Below, one piece after another: positions 33,346 to 45,208 of a DNA stretch of 64,000 bases; within the stretch, counting starts at the first letter, position 1; each line of letters opens with the position of its first letter. A model generated the notes under the pieces. It was not told the DNA's origin. It made no database searches and saw only the letters and a list, made by a program, of their open reading frames with translations. Both the position numbers and the translations under genes were made by a program. This DNA comes from Ceratodon purpureus. Lineage: Eukaryota > Streptophyta > Bryopsida > Pseudoditrichales > Ditrichaceae. The stretch covers positions 1,422,068 through 1,486,067 of the forward strand of contig CM026427.1 of the NCBI GenBank assembly GCA_014871385.1, read 5' to 3'.

Positions 33346-35461
33346 ACACAAAAATGAAGAAAAGTAGACAGTGGCCTCTCTTTTATAGCCTTAGCCCTTT
33401 TTCATGTACAATAATACACAAGTTGTATAATATAAAATATACATTACATGGTGATTCTACCACATGGCCCATGGTTACTACTTTGTACAATTGTATTAAA
33501 GCTAATTGAATTCACTCAACAAGTTGTTGCTGCAAAAAGGTAAGATATAATGTTAGTATCGTATCCCACGAGTAAGGTTTCTAATCCCATAAAAATCACT
33601 ATGGTAGCATAACCAATATTATGAAACTTTTCCACCTTAGTATAACCAGGAAAAGCCTAGGCAACTACATTGGTGATACAGTTGCAATCTTCATGCTATA
33701 CATTCTAGCAACCGTATCACCAATATTCCATGAATTATTGTAATAATACTAGTAATGATTCTCTACAAAATATCAATTCCAATTCTACTAATTAATGAAT
33801 TAAAGATTATTTTTAAATTTTTTTTTAAGCAAACATGGCGCTTTTTTGGCCTATGGCATTGCATCAGGTGGTAAAGATAAATTATCAATAGTGAAAATAT
33901 CTTGAAAGTTGAGATTTAAAGAAGGAAAATCAAAATGGAGGCAGTGAAGTGTAATTAACATTTTAAACAACACTATATATATGCCTTAATATTATACCAG
34001 TTATAAAATATAACTTTTATGGGCCTTAAAATAATGAAAAGGAAATAAATCCTAAAGAATAAAAGTTTCATTACATTCAAATTAAAGTAAGAAAACTTTT
34101 CTTTTCCAATTTTACTTCTAACTCTCATCATTTTGTTTTTAGATGTCTCAAATATAAATGTAAATTTACAAATTCAGCATTAAAAAATATCAATAGAACA
34201 TGCTCAAATGAGTGCATTAGTATATTATTGTGCATGTGAAATTTTACCATAATACTTTTAAAACAAAGCTACACTATTTGTAGTGTACATGTAATTTTCT
34301 TGTAAATCAAAGAATTCACTTTTGTTGTATTTCTATCAACACAGAAATCTTAAGTATCAAATGACTGCTAATAATCTCTAACTTTTCATTCCATCCTACA
34401 ATATCGTGCAAGTGTCCTACATATATGCACTCAAACTTTGTATCTTCTGTAAAATTTGCTTCAAATTTGACCTTCTAAATATCTATTCAAATATGAAAAA
34501 GCCTGATTTGTGACCAGTTTTGCCTTGTAGACTTCAAAATGTATCACATTACAAAAAAAATATTGTAGAACAAAGATTTAAGTTCTTTCCCTTGCTAAGC
34601 TCCTCAACTTCTGCCAACTTGTACACAAGACAAAGATTCAAAGACCTAACACACAATCCATCATATTCTTTGTCATTTCTTTCTAAGAAGTTAGCATTTT
34701 TGAGAGCATGGGAAGCTTCATATCAAAATATCTTTATTCAATCATTTTATCACATATCTATTCTTTTAAGAAAACATTGTCACAATATCATGTCACTACC
34801 CTTTCTGATATCTATCACAATACCATGTCACAAAATCATCCAAATATTACATCCATATATTTCATCCGCAATAGTGTTTTGTTACCAGAGGTTCCCATGT
34901 TCCTTTCATGTCTTCAATTAATTTTTACTTTTCCAATGGCCAATGCAATTCTTGCACTTTCTTCTTTTGCATTGCAACAAGTTGTTTGCTAGTTGACATG
35001 ATGTAAAGAAGAACAAATTTGATCTTTTGAGATTTTTTCAAATTAATAGATTGCAAGAATTTGGTTAAGATATAAGTAATCCAATGTTAATATCAAACAT
35101 TGGAAAAAAACATTGTACTACCCTAAATGATTTTATGCATTTTCTCAACGTCAAGAAGTTTCATATATTGTGTTCTTTTATTTTATTTAAGAAAATAAAA
35201 ACATCACTGATTTAGCAGTTAATGCTAAGACTTAGTTTTATTGAAGAATACTCCTAGTTGACAATAGGCTTATTCAACCATGGATGAACATTTTATTTTT
35301 TTGAACAAATGAGGTTTATTTATCAAATTTTTTATTTTTTATTTTTCATTTTTTTAGAAAAAATCACGAAAAAAAATTTAGAAGGATAAAAATAGTCAAA
35401 TATCACATAAAATAATTTCTCATATTTTTGTTATTTAATCTACTAAATGTATATTCAGTAG

Positions 35462-35463
<2 letters not shown>
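33346..35463. other. AT-rich desert
   Basis: No recognised gene. A slightly richer stretch at 34520-34990 has an open + frame, but neither strand gives a recognisable protein. Confidence 0.45.

Positions 35464-35518
<55 letters not shown>
35464..35518. repeat. (TA)n microsatellite
   Basis: About 27 uninterrupted TA units. Confidence 0.95.
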
Positions 35519-35520
<2 letters not shown>

Positions 35521-38500
35521 CATCATATATTCACATATATGATATCTAATGTTTCTAGTTTCAAATGTTGTAAGCACATCAACGTCTTGATCCTCCTTGA
35601 TTGTTGTAATATCTATGATCAAGATGATGAAGAAGAGAATTTAGTACAACATCCATCTGAATGTGGTTGTCCAAACTCACAACATTGATGTCTGTCTTCA
35701 AAAAAGAAGTCGGAAGAAGACATGGAGAGTTCCCAAAATCTCTACAACAAGGAGTTGCAACACCTAACATCTTTATATCATGAGCACCGCAACACATATT
35801 CAGGTACTAAGTAGAGATACAGTGCACAAAAGACATCAAGACTATAATGCATGAGGAATAATAGAGACGGATAAGGAAATGAATGGTCGGATATGGTTGC
35901 TTTTTGGATATGATCAAGGCACTTGATCATATTTACTTTATATACAATTTAAAGTCAATAAAAAAAAAACGATATTTAAATATTAATAAAAAAATAAAAA
36001 AATTATTATAATATAATTTATTCCATCAAAGATTCAAAATAAAAAAATTAAATCAATGATGATTCACTTTATTAAAGAACCTTCTTTTTGCTAAAAGTAA
36101 CTATATACAACAACCATGAAAAATTTGAGAAAAAAATAGAAGAAGTTGAAAGGAAATTTAATTATAAAGAACATTGTCATAGTTAAATCAGTAATTTTGA
36201 ATGAAATGAACCTTTGAACAAGTTACAAATATTTAAAAATATTCCTTCAAAACAAACTAAGGATCCATCTTAAATGAACTATAACTAAAAAATAGGCTAA
36301 TATTACAAGGTGATTGTTTTTATATTGATTAGATAATATAATAAAAGTTAAACATGAAAATCTCATGTGTAATTTAATTTTTACTCATTAAAATTTTAAA
36401 ATACACTTTAGGTAATTTGAAATTAAAATAAAATAAAATAATGAAATTAAAAAAAGATTGTAGTATAATTTTGATTTAATACATTAAAATTGAAATCTTT
36501 TTTAATAAATCCAAAATTTAATTTCACATTTAAAAGTATTATATTAATGTTGTATTCTATTTTAATAAAAATTTAAATCAATAATTGCACATAGTTATAA
36601 AAAATAATATTTAATAGTTGTATATTTAAAAAATTAATTAATTACCCTAAAAACATTTATATATAAACAACAAGTCTAGTTTTTTTTCTATTTATAATCA
36701 TTTGTAAATCAATTTTCTATGTCTTTTTTTTTATGTATTACAACAAGATATTTTTAGTTGAGTGTAATGTATATAAAATTTCATGCTACTTGCTTTGCAT
36801 AGTGTGTAGATGTTCTTTATCTATGACTTTAATAACACATTTATGATATTGATAGCTATTATTTCATAATGTATATTTGATAGCAATTGATTACAAATTA
36901 AACAAATTTTTTGTCTAAAATAATAAGTGTTTTTTAAACAATCCCTTTAAAAATTTCTCTTTGAGCATCTTTCACATGCTTGAAAAATTATTCTGCTATA
37001 TATTAGGATTTTTGAAAATTTAGGTACCCATAGTTACAAACATTTTTTTTCCTTATACTTCTAATAAGATACTATGGCATTTTATAAATTTTCTCTACGA
37101 CTCTTTCTTAATAATATATTGTAATTTATAATTTATAGTTGATCAAGTCATATAGGTTCTCTCAAATGGAGGGATGAATCAATTCTTACACACCTTAATT
37201 ATGATGACACATTTATAGCTTCTTATCATTGTCATTCCATTGCATAGATCATCCAATTGACAAAGAAAATCTTCAATGGTTTATTTTTTAGTAAATTTCA
37301 AATGATGCTAAGTTTATTTACTATCACCATAAATTACTTAGCTCAAAGCACTGATAGTACATTATTGTGTAATCTTCCAATCATCACATATAAAGTATTA
37401 ATTAATTCTTTAAAAAACTTTTCTTTATTGTATGAAAAAGCTATACAAAATTGAATTCTTTGATTCATTAGAGTGCAACAAAGGACAATGAAATTGCCTA
37501 CAAATTGAACCATATTCAGTTTTATTATTTGATCAATTCCTTCATCTATATCTACTAAGTGCTACATCTAAGTGCTAGCAGTTCAACTCTACAAAGTTGC
37601 TTAGGAGGAGCACAATAAAGTGGACCAAAAAAAGTGCTTAATTATTTGTTAGTTTCAGCCCTTTTGCAAAAATTGCACAAAAGCAATGGAAAGGTGTAAT
37701 AAAATTCTTTTTTTCTGGTAATATAGATTTTCAATTTGATTTCTTCGACTTAGAATTTTTTTGTGCAAAATAGACACTTCAAATTTATTATATGAGGGGT
37801 TTAAATCCAAGCAAAGTCAATGCAGACTTCATTTGAAAAGGTGGCTTGAAAAGAATCAAAAGCTAGTTAAAAATCTTTATATATGGAATGGAGCCCTCTA
37901 TATGTTTAAGAGGTATTCTAAAATAGTTAATTCATTTACTCATTAATTGGTTTAGGGTTCCAAAAGTATCACAAAGATGTTTTTTAAGAGGGTCGCTTTT
38001 GTGGTACTTTTTGTAAGGTTTTTCTCAACGAACATTCTTGTCTAAATTAAATAAAACATCATCCAAAGACAATAAAGAGCAACAAATGAAGAAATTGTGA
38101 CTTTGGAAAAGTTCATTTCCATAATTTAGAACTAGTGGTCAAATTAAGTTTCATTCGAAGATGTTTTTTTAATGTAGAATATGCATGTGAAATAACTTAT
38201 AACACCCTAAAAACTAACTAAAATACTCAAAAACTACAGCAAAAAGCTCGAATTCAGCTTCGAGCTTTGAAAAACAAACACACTTCATATTCACTTCCTC
38301 GTGATCACATGTTGCACTTTGTGGTCCACTTTATTCTGCTCTCCCCTGCTTTAAGAAACTATACAAACTTCCAGATTCTGGTCAGTAGGAGATATTTCAA
38401 GAGTACATCAATTGCACAATGCAGATTTTCGAAGCTCACAGAAAGGATTAACCATCAACGTTATATCACTGAAGACATCTCTCAATTGCCATCAACGTTG

Positions 38501-38911
38501 AATCACTGAAGACATCTCTCAATTGCCATAGCCGGTCTGCTGAGATGATTTGAACTACTGTAGCTAGAAAGTACAAATCCTTTGTCATCACATCATGATA
38601 CTCACACTCACAAGCCTCACCATACACAAGAGTTGTCTGGATCAAGGACCAGAAGTAATGATCAGCTATGTCAATGCTAATCGCAACTCATCGATCACAA
38701 CAGATATTGAATCAGGGATAATCAGGTTGAATCATCACTGTACTGCATTCAAGTTAACTTAACCATTTAACAAGTAAGCATATATAGACTGATATTTGAA
38801 AAAAAGAAAACGATGTTCCATAAGATGCATGAGTACCATTAAAATATATAAACAACAAAATCACAGGATGCTAAAAAACTCTAAGTTCGGAGCACCAGAG
38901 GCACCGAAACA
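35519..38911. other. AT-rich desert, then 3' flank of the gene at 38912
   Basis: No gene recognised up to about 38250. From 38260 composition becomes mixed and probably holds the 3' flank of the minus-strand gene that follows. A near-exact duplication of CAACGTT...CACTGAAGACATCTCTCAATTGCCAT occurs at 38457-38528. Confidence 0.45.
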
Positions 38912-39736
38912 TCAAAACATGATCTGCACACAAATGTGCATGTTCGTCACAGCAAATCTAGCAAAGTTCCTGTGAATGACTGATAGCATGAAAGATCGAT
39001 GCCCATTGAAGTTGCCGTTCAAGCACTTGTCTGTCTCTTCCACTTCGGAGAGGCGTTGAGCTTTGTGAGCAACAATTTGATCTTCTGCGTCGTGGTAATC
39101 TGGACTGGACTCGAGTTTCCTGGAGTACATTTCATGAGTAATCTCGTCGAGCTTCCTCTTCTTCAACTTCCGGTCCCGCGATCGCGACCACGTGGTTGAC
39201 AGTTTGACTGGTGGTGCTGGACTGTCGCCTTCGGGGTCGAAGTCCGGATCGATATGTCGCCTGATGATTGCAATCATTCTAGCAACTCGCTTGATGCCGT
39301 GAACACCCACAGAGTCCCCGCATTGTATCACCCACGGTTTCAGATTCGAGCCCTCCTCTACGATCTTGCAAATGCAGCCTTCCTTGTCCGGACGGCTGTG
39401 GAAGAAGTCCAGCACGCGTTGGGGAACACCATTCGCCGTCACACCTTTCCCACGAGCTGCGGAGCTGCTCAGTCCGGGCTCCACCGTGATGGTGACATCG
39501 AGGCGCTTCCAGAACAACAATCTGTGTTGCTCCATGTGAGCCTTGACGCCTTCCAGGTAGAGCTTGTCATGAAACCGACGCTCATCCAGCCCACCGATGT
39601 AACTGCGCAACTCGGGGTGCTTGAAGTGCAACGCTGTCTTGTCCTTCAGAAGATTGGGTAGAACCTCAAAGAGACCACGAGGCGTGATCCTGACGGTGTT
39701 TGCGGCACTAGTACTACGTCCTCTTATCATCGCCAT
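38912..39736 (-). CDS. Uncharacterised protein, family X paralogue 1
   Basis: Intronless frame of 274 residues from ATG at 39736 (MAMIRGRSTS). I do not recognise the family. A paralogue lies at 43310-44080. Shared blocks in order are RGL-EVLPNL, a GL-E-RFH...YL---KA helix-like stretch, DVTI-V, GVP-RV, EEGS/QEGS, PW-(I/M)QCG-S-G-H--K(R/K)VARMIAII, HIDPDFDPEGDSPAPP and a basic KLKKRKL motif that could be a nuclear signal. No transmembrane segment or signal peptide is seen. Conservation of protein blocks despite strong DNA divergence indicates that the family is, or was, under protein-level selection. Function is unknown. Confidence 0.7.
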   Translation of the reverse strand: MAMIRGRSTSAANTVRITPRGLFEVLPNLLKDKTALHFKHPELRSYIGGLDERRFHDKLYLEGVKAHMEQHRLLFWKRLDVTITVEPGLSSSAARGKGVTANGVPQRVLDFFHSRPDKEGCICKIVEEGSNLKPWVIQCGDSVGVHGIKRVARMIAIIRRHIDPDFDPEGDSPAPPVKLSTTWSRSRDRKLKKRKLDEITHEMYSRKLESSPDYHDAEDQIVAHKAQRLSEVEETDKCLNGNFNGHRSFMLSVIHRNFARFAVTNMHICVQIMF

Positions 39737-40553
39737 CTTATTCTAAACAACGATAGAACTAGCAAACAAAACCTGGGTTACGTGAGAGTGCAGGTGATCA
39801 CAAAGAAATGCAAAAACACAACAGATATGGCGCAGTAGAGACATGTTGCATATTTCTAGAGAAAAGCCCTGGTGCTAATGGAGTCCAAAGCCGTGAAAAT
39901 CTCGGCATGCGCAGCAGAGTGATAAATGCAATGGAACTGGGAGAGAAGTTAAAGTTGTGGTATTACTTCTTGCAATATTACTGAAACTTGAGTGAGTAGT
40001 TTGAACTTTTTTTTGGGAAGGTTATCCAGGGAATCATCGCTGTAATGAGTCCACCTTCCCTCATCAGCCATAGATACTTGGAGTGCATGGCGGCAATTTT
40101 ATGCATTTCTGAGGATCATTGAACTCTCCGCGGAGAAGCCAGTGAGCGTGACAGGCGCCATCTTCACTATAATATTATTATCACATTTCTGTGGCATGTA
40201 GAAATGTCTTTTGTAATGTGGTTGTGTAGTAATGTATTTTGTGCCAAGTCTCGATCCAGGCGCATGCTGTAATTTGGCGTCTGTTAGACCTCAGTTTTTG
40301 TAGTGCCACATCGTACAACCGAGTCCTGCAAAGCTGCTTGTATTAAATTTAATTAACTTGTAGGTTAAAATTTTCTTAGTACTCCGTTTCACTATCTGTG
40401 TGACTCCTATGAAGCCGTCAATTATTTCTCCATTGGCTCTACGTCGGACTTGGAGGAGTACAATAATCTTCAAGGCACCAAGGCGTCAAAGTTTTCTTCT
40501 AACACGAATCTGAGAAGGAAATTCTGAATGAACTGTAAATATTACCCTTGGAG
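39737..40553. other. Upstream flank of paralogue 1
   Basis: Likely promoter and leader for the minus-strand gene ending at 38912. No other gene recognised. Confidence 0.4.
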
Positions 40554-41017
40554 CCTGTTGTCCTTGAGAGATAATTGAGTCACTCAAATCGAGTTTGACG
40601 CTCGAATTGAAAAAGAAAAATTCTCAGGAGAGTTTAACACAGACACAACATAAATTTAGGTTTCAGATTGTTTGCGGAAAAATTTGAGTTTGCAGTACAC
40701 TGCGGATTTTTGTATGAATATTTTTGTGCGGTTCCTTTAGTTTTAGGACGAAAGCAGGACTTAGGCTTGTCGCCATGAACATCTCAACTGCATCGCCTAA
40801 ACTCATTCTGGGACTTTCCATGAATATTGCGCTGCATAAGTGGGGCTTCGCGTCAGATTGTGTGCTGTAAGGAGTTCAATTACATTAAGGTGTAAAACAC
40901 TATCAGATCATTGAATCCCGGCACTAATCAACACGAGAAGACAGGCTCAGACTTGCAGAAACAGAGTTGCAATCACGTAGTTATATTGTTGGAAACCCAC
41001 TTTACTCCAAATTCTAA
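40554..41017 (+). repeat. Duplicated block P-Q, unit 1 (without insert)
   Basis: Segment P (40554-40609, from CCTGTTGTCCTTGAGAGAT) is followed at once by segment Q (40611-41017, from TTCTCAGGAG...TTTAACACA to TTTACTCC.AATTCTA). Both recur downstream as P' and Q' in the same order and orientation, but there they are separated by about 1.2 kb. Q and Q' share long runs such as CATCTCAACTGCATCGCCTA and CACTATCAGATCATTGAATC. Confidence 0.85.
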
Positions 41018-41273
41018 TTAGTGCAAATAGAGATCAGAAAGAGAAGTTCCCTCGACAAAACATGGGCTAATTATTAGCAGGAAGAACCAGAGGCAAGTAT
41101 TGTTGGGAAGATAACGGAAGGAGTGCGAAAGAGAGCGAAGAAGAATCTGTTCAGCTAAGGAGTGCAAGCTTCTAACAAGTACAATAAATAACAATTGTTC
41201 TCGAGTACATGAGAAAACCTTCTCAAGATCAATTAAAATCCACCAGCGTCTACTTAAATAAGAAATCCCCAAA
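41018..41273. other. Spacer between duplicated units
   Basis: Mixed-composition sequence with no gene, lying between unit 1 and P' of unit 2. Confidence 0.4.
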
Positions 41274-42922
41274 CCTGTTGTCCTTGAGAGATGAAGTTAC
41301 TCAGAGCTTGACTCTCGAACTGTAGGGCGATAGTCTGATCACAGTATATCCTGCGGGACCCGGAGTTACCTCCTCCCGGACTTGGTGACTTGCGACTTGG
41401 TTTGTGCCTCGCGCGACATCGTTCCTGAGTCCGGGCACAGGACTTACAGTTTTGGCGGCATATTCAGTTTGCGCGCTCCATTTGCCGCCAACATCCCAAC
41501 TGTCCCGCCAAGAGTCGCCTTTATTACAGATCAAAATGATGCTCTGAATCCTTTCACTTCGCACGCGCATACAACACGCATTGGATGCGTCAGTAGACAT
41601 GGGCAGGATTACGGTAGGGATTTTGAATCATTGGCCATGTCATGGATTTTTGTGGCTTATTTCATTTTTGATACTTCATGTGTTGCAAAGATAGCCAATA
41701 ATGTGATATTAATGGGGGTGTTGGGTGCAGATGCCAGCGCTCACAAGCGACCCAGGGGCTTACAAATGCAAGGGCTTACCTGACTCCGGCATTCTTGTGA
41801 GCGAGATCAGGGACGAAGTGCCTGTGTCTGTTGTGTGCAAGTACTTTGGATCGAAGTCCTCGAAATCAGGGTGGAAATACAAGGAGAGGACCACCCCTGA
41901 GCAGCAAGCTGCAATCCTGAGTCTTTACCAGCGAGTTTACGAGGTGGAGGACATCCCAAACAAGGAGATCACGTTGGGCTTTGCAAAAGGGCTCATACTC
42001 ATGTCAAGGGGTGAGAAGGTGAATTGGAAACAATTCTCTGATGCTAGGATAGAGTATAGAGAGTCTTTGAAGAGAAAGAGAAAAGAGAATAGATCAGAAC
42101 TGAAGAGGGGGAGGGAATGTGAGGTTTCGGAAATAGCTACAAGGGTGGGGAGTAGAAGATGTTTGGCTCCAAGTTTAGGGTTCTTTTCTCAGTCCCTTAA
42201 TCTCACCATGAAGTCTGAAGAAATGGTTGTTCCAGCAATGGGTAGTAAGGGTGGTGAGGGGAGAGTAAGGGTGGGGCCTTGTTGGGAGAGGCACGAAGTG
42301 GAAAGCATGGTTGCTATCATTCAGAACTCCGCAAACTTTGTAGCGGTGTTGAAGGTCTTGGTAGAGGAGAGTCAGCGTGAGAAGGTTTCACTTGAGGGCA
42401 AGCTACGGAGGGCAAAGATGCTACTATCCGATCGACAGATGATGCTGGATGATAGCGCTGCGGAGGTTGCAAAGTACGTTGAAGAACTGCAGTCAAGAAT
42501 GCCATAGCTGGTAGTTTCAAAAAACAATTTTTCAGGAGTGTTTAACACAAACACAACTTGGACTTAAGTTAGGTTTCAGATCGTTTGCGGAATTTTTTTA
42601 GTTTGCAATACACTGCCAAATTTTGTACGTGTACGGTTTCTTTAGTTTTAGGACGGAAGCAGGATTCAGACTTGTCGCCATGAGCATCTCAACTGCATCG
42701 CCTAAATTCATTCTGGGAACCTTCCATTTACGTTGCGCAACTTAAGAGGGCTTTCATTTCAGATTGTGTGCAGGAAGAACTTCAGTCAAATTTAGGTGTA
42801 CAACACTATCAGATCATTGAATCCCGGCACACATCAAAACAAGAAGACAGGTCCAGACTTGCAGAAACAGAATTGCAATCACGTAGTTATATTGTTGAAG
42901 ACTCACTTTACTCCTAATTCTA
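41274..42922 (+). repeat. Duplicated block P'-insert-Q', unit 2
   Basis: P' is 41274-41322 and Q' is about 42520-42922. Compared with unit 1, the 41323-42519 segment (1197 bp) is extra and contains the whole ORF at 41731-42507. Neither a poly(A) tail nor terminal inverted repeats mark the segment. Confidence 0.8.
41731..42507 (+). CDS. Uncharacterised basic/coiled-coil protein
   Basis: An uninterrupted frame of 258 residues starts at ATG 41731 (MPALTSDPGAYKCKG) and ends TAG at 42505-42507. No known domain is recognised. Visible features are an N-terminal region with PVSVVCKYFGSKSSKSGWKY, a strongly basic stretch KRKRKENRSELKRGR around 115-130 that could be a nuclear signal, and a C-terminal Leu/Glu/Lys-rich region likely to form a coiled coil (KVSLEGKLRRAKMLLSDRQ onward). 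TTGGGTGCAG precedes the ATG, so this may also be the last exon of a spliced gene. The frame lies wholly within a segment missing from the neighbouring duplicated unit. Function is unknown. Confidence 0.6.
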   Translation: MPALTSDPGAYKCKGLPDSGILVSEIRDEVPVSVVCKYFGSKSSKSGWKYKERTTPEQQAAILSLYQRVYEVEDIPNKEITLGFAKGLILMSRGEKVNWKQFSDARIEYRESLKRKRKENRSELKRGRECEVSEIATRVGSRRCLAPSLGFFSQSLNLTMKSEEMVVPAMGSKGGEGRVRVGPCWERHEVESMVAIIQNSANFVAVLKVLVEESQREKVSLEGKLRRAKMLLSDRQMMLDDSAAEVAKYVEELQSRMP

Positions 42923-43309
42923 TACATACGCTTTGCCTGCCCACCAAAGTGGGTCAACATGTGTCACACTTATACATCCATAGCAGCCGCGACTTAGCAA
43001 AGACACACGCTTAACATCAAGCATTAAGTACTGAGACTTGTGAGATTGAAATTTCCACAAGCAACGTCAATGCTACTCATATTAAGCAACATTCATACCC
43101 ATTGTACACTACAGAGCTGCCGTCTAGTGAGCATTGACAAAACTATCCTACCGGTTTAAGAACCAACTTGAGATTCATCACCAATATCCGAAAAGAAAAA
43201 ACAAAACGGTGAGCTGGATTCAGATTATGTAGAAAATGCAAATCGTTAGCACCAGAGATAGATCGTTCGGCCAAAATATCATTGCGCATATAAAACTCAG
43301 AGTTACAAG
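42923..43309. other. Spacer and 3' flank of paralogue 2
   Basis: No gene recognised. Confidence 0.45.
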
Positions 43310-44080
43310 TCAGTAATATGGATCTAGTTCGGATTCTGGCTTGTCTATCACCTGCTCAAGCTTCCTCTTCCGGCTCTGGAAGATTTCATTCCAGAGGCCA
43401 CACATGGTGGGTGGTGGACTATCATCTTCTGGATCAAAGCTGGGGTCGAGATGGTGCTTGATAATGGCGATCATTCTCGCAACTTTCTTCGTCCTGTGAA
43501 TACCAATAGAACTCCCACATTGCATTATCCAAGGCCGGATGTAATCAGAGGTCCCTTTGGAACCCTCCTGTACTGTCACGCAAGAAGCTCGCTTATCGAT
43601 GGGCAAGACTCTGCTGTAGAACTGTTGGACGCGCACCGGCACACCCTTCTCACTTGGGCTCAATCTGCACCGCACCACAATCGTCACATCCGGTCGGCCC
43701 CAATACATTAACTTGTGCAGCTCCAAGTAGGCCTTGATTTCCTGCAAGTAAGCCTCCTCGTGAAATCGGTGCTCCTCCAATCCGCTGACAAAGAGACGCA
43801 ATGCAGGTAGCTTGGACAGCAACGCCTCCTTGTTCAGAAAGAGATTAGGCAGAACCTCCACAAGACCTCTCTTCCGAGTGTGGGTGTCCATGTCAGGAGC
43901 GATCGGGTTCCCCAAAGAGACATTTCTACACCACAACTGAAATGCAGCTAATGTCACACCACGTGACGACAATCCATGCAGAGCACTAACCCACTCAGTA
44001 TCAAGCCAATTATCTCTGGTAGGCATGGTTGTGCCCAGAATTCTAGAAACACCACACGCACCACCTTCCACTCTCGCCAT
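43310..44080 (-). CDS. Uncharacterised protein, family X paralogue 2
   Basis: Intronless frame of 256 residues from ATG at 44080 (MARVEGGACGVSRILGTT). From about residue 70 it aligns with the gene at 38912-39736: RGLVEVLPNL, GLEEHRFHEEAYLQEIKAYL, DVTIVV, GVPVRV, PWIMQCGSSIGIHRTKKVAR, DPSFDPEDDSPPP and SRKRKLEQ. It has an extra N-terminal 45 residues or so (DTEWVSALHGLSSRGVTLAA) absent from paralogue 1, and ends soon after the basic motif. No membrane segment, signal peptide or known domain is seen. Both paralogues are on the same strand, 4.3 kb apart, on either side of the P-Q units, suggesting an old local duplication. Confidence 0.7.
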   Translation of the reverse strand: MARVEGGACGVSRILGTTMPTRDNWLDTEWVSALHGLSSRGVTLAAFQLWCRNVSLGNPIAPDMDTHTRKRGLVEVLPNLFLNKEALLSKLPALRLFVSGLEEHRFHEEAYLQEIKAYLELHKLMYWGRPDVTIVVRCRLSPSEKGVPVRVQQFYSRVLPIDKRASCVTVQEGSKGTSDYIRPWIMQCGSSIGIHRTKKVARMIAIIKHHLDPSFDPEDDSPPPTMCGLWNEIFQSRKRKLEQVIDKPESELDPYY

Positions 44081-44496
44081 GTTGCAAACTCTATCAAGTC
44101 TAAGGGAGGGGATGAGTACCCCACACCACGCGAAGCATAAGAACTCAAGAAACAGTAGGGAAGAGCTTCCGCATCCCAGTCTACTTAAGAGAAGGAAGAA
44201 GAGCCATGAAATTCAATGCAACACAACCTCGGCGGCGCGTCATTACCTCTCTGCAGGACATACTGTAATTATGGACAACAACTAATAGTTCACACAATGA
44301 TTGTGGGCATGAAGGAGCATTCATAAATTAAATATGGAAATGAAGTAGAAGTACTTGAGCTGGTAATTCATGCAATGAAATGCATTAATTAGAGTAGCAA
44401 AACTGTGCAGCTTGCGCCAGAACAGTGCACTGGTACCAGACTCAGCTGGGTAGAGGTGGTCTGTCGTGGCCTATGTTACCTACTTAAGAACACTTC
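44081..44496. other. Spacer between paralogue 2 and NAC-beta
   Basis: Holds the upstream flank of paralogue 2 and the 3' flank of the NAC-beta gene. No other feature seen. Confidence 0.45.
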
Positions 44497-45208
44497 CTAC
44501 TTGCCAGCGTCCTCCTTGGCAGCTTCCTCAAATGTCTCTCCTTCTACTAACTCGGGGACATCATCATCTTCTTCCTCTGCAATTCCTCCGAGGTTGTCCT
44601 TCTTCTGGAACTGCTGGGCGAGTTTCTTCAGGTTGGCCAAGTTGTCAGGTCCTAGCTGGTTGATGATGCTGGGCAAGATGTCTTGGAGCTTCTTCGTCTG
44701 AGAAGGCCCGCTCACCACCCATGTGTTGGCAGCAATCGACGCTTGCACTGCACACATGTGCGCACACACATCAGTGAAGAGCTGGGGGCGAGACCCTAAC
44801 AGATCTATTTAATTTCAATCCCTGAAGAGACAGGAAATGAACCAAGTGCACAGAAAGAAATACCTTTGGGGTTAACAAAGTGGATGACAGATTCATCCTG
44901 GAAGATGTTGACCTCCTCAATTCCGGGAATGGTGTTCACTCCGAGTCTCTTCAAAGTGCTCTGCAGCCTCTTGTCATCAGTGGTGGTCGTCTTGTGTACG
45001 GCTTTCTTCTTTCTGCAAACCAAAGGTAATTTAGTGCAGCTCGATGAAAACATACACACCACACTATAATAACCCAGAATATGTGGAAATGCACGGCGAC
45101 CAAACTAGGGTAACAACAAGAGTCTTCGAAGAGCATTCACCTCCTAACACTGCCCTTGCCACCAGTGCGCACGGCACTGGCCATCTTCATCAGCTTCTCC
45201 CTATTCAT
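44497..45208 (-). CDS. BTF3: Nascent polypeptide-associated complex subunit beta (BTF3)
   Basis: Cytosolic ribosome-associated chaperone subunit that pairs with NAC-alpha at the peptide exit. Three exons, 45208-45141, 45012-44864 and 44747-44497, encode 155 residues starting MNREKLMKMASAVRTGGKGS, the standard plant N terminus. The ribosome-binding basic motif RRKKKAVHK is at 22-30, and the NAC domain follows (RLQSTLKRLGVNTIPGIEEV, VQASIAANTWVVSG, KKLQDILPSIINQLGPDNL). The C terminus is acidic (EEEDDDVPELVEGETFEE). The ATG directly follows CAG after a T-rich stretch, so a 5' UTR intron from about 45815 (AAG|GTATGG) to 45209 is likely. All key blocks are intact. Confidence 0.96.

Noticed and set aside
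32988..33367. Three overlapping SPLYLCLL-type repeat proteins
   Set aside because: All three frames are open only because the minisatellite lacks stop triplets.
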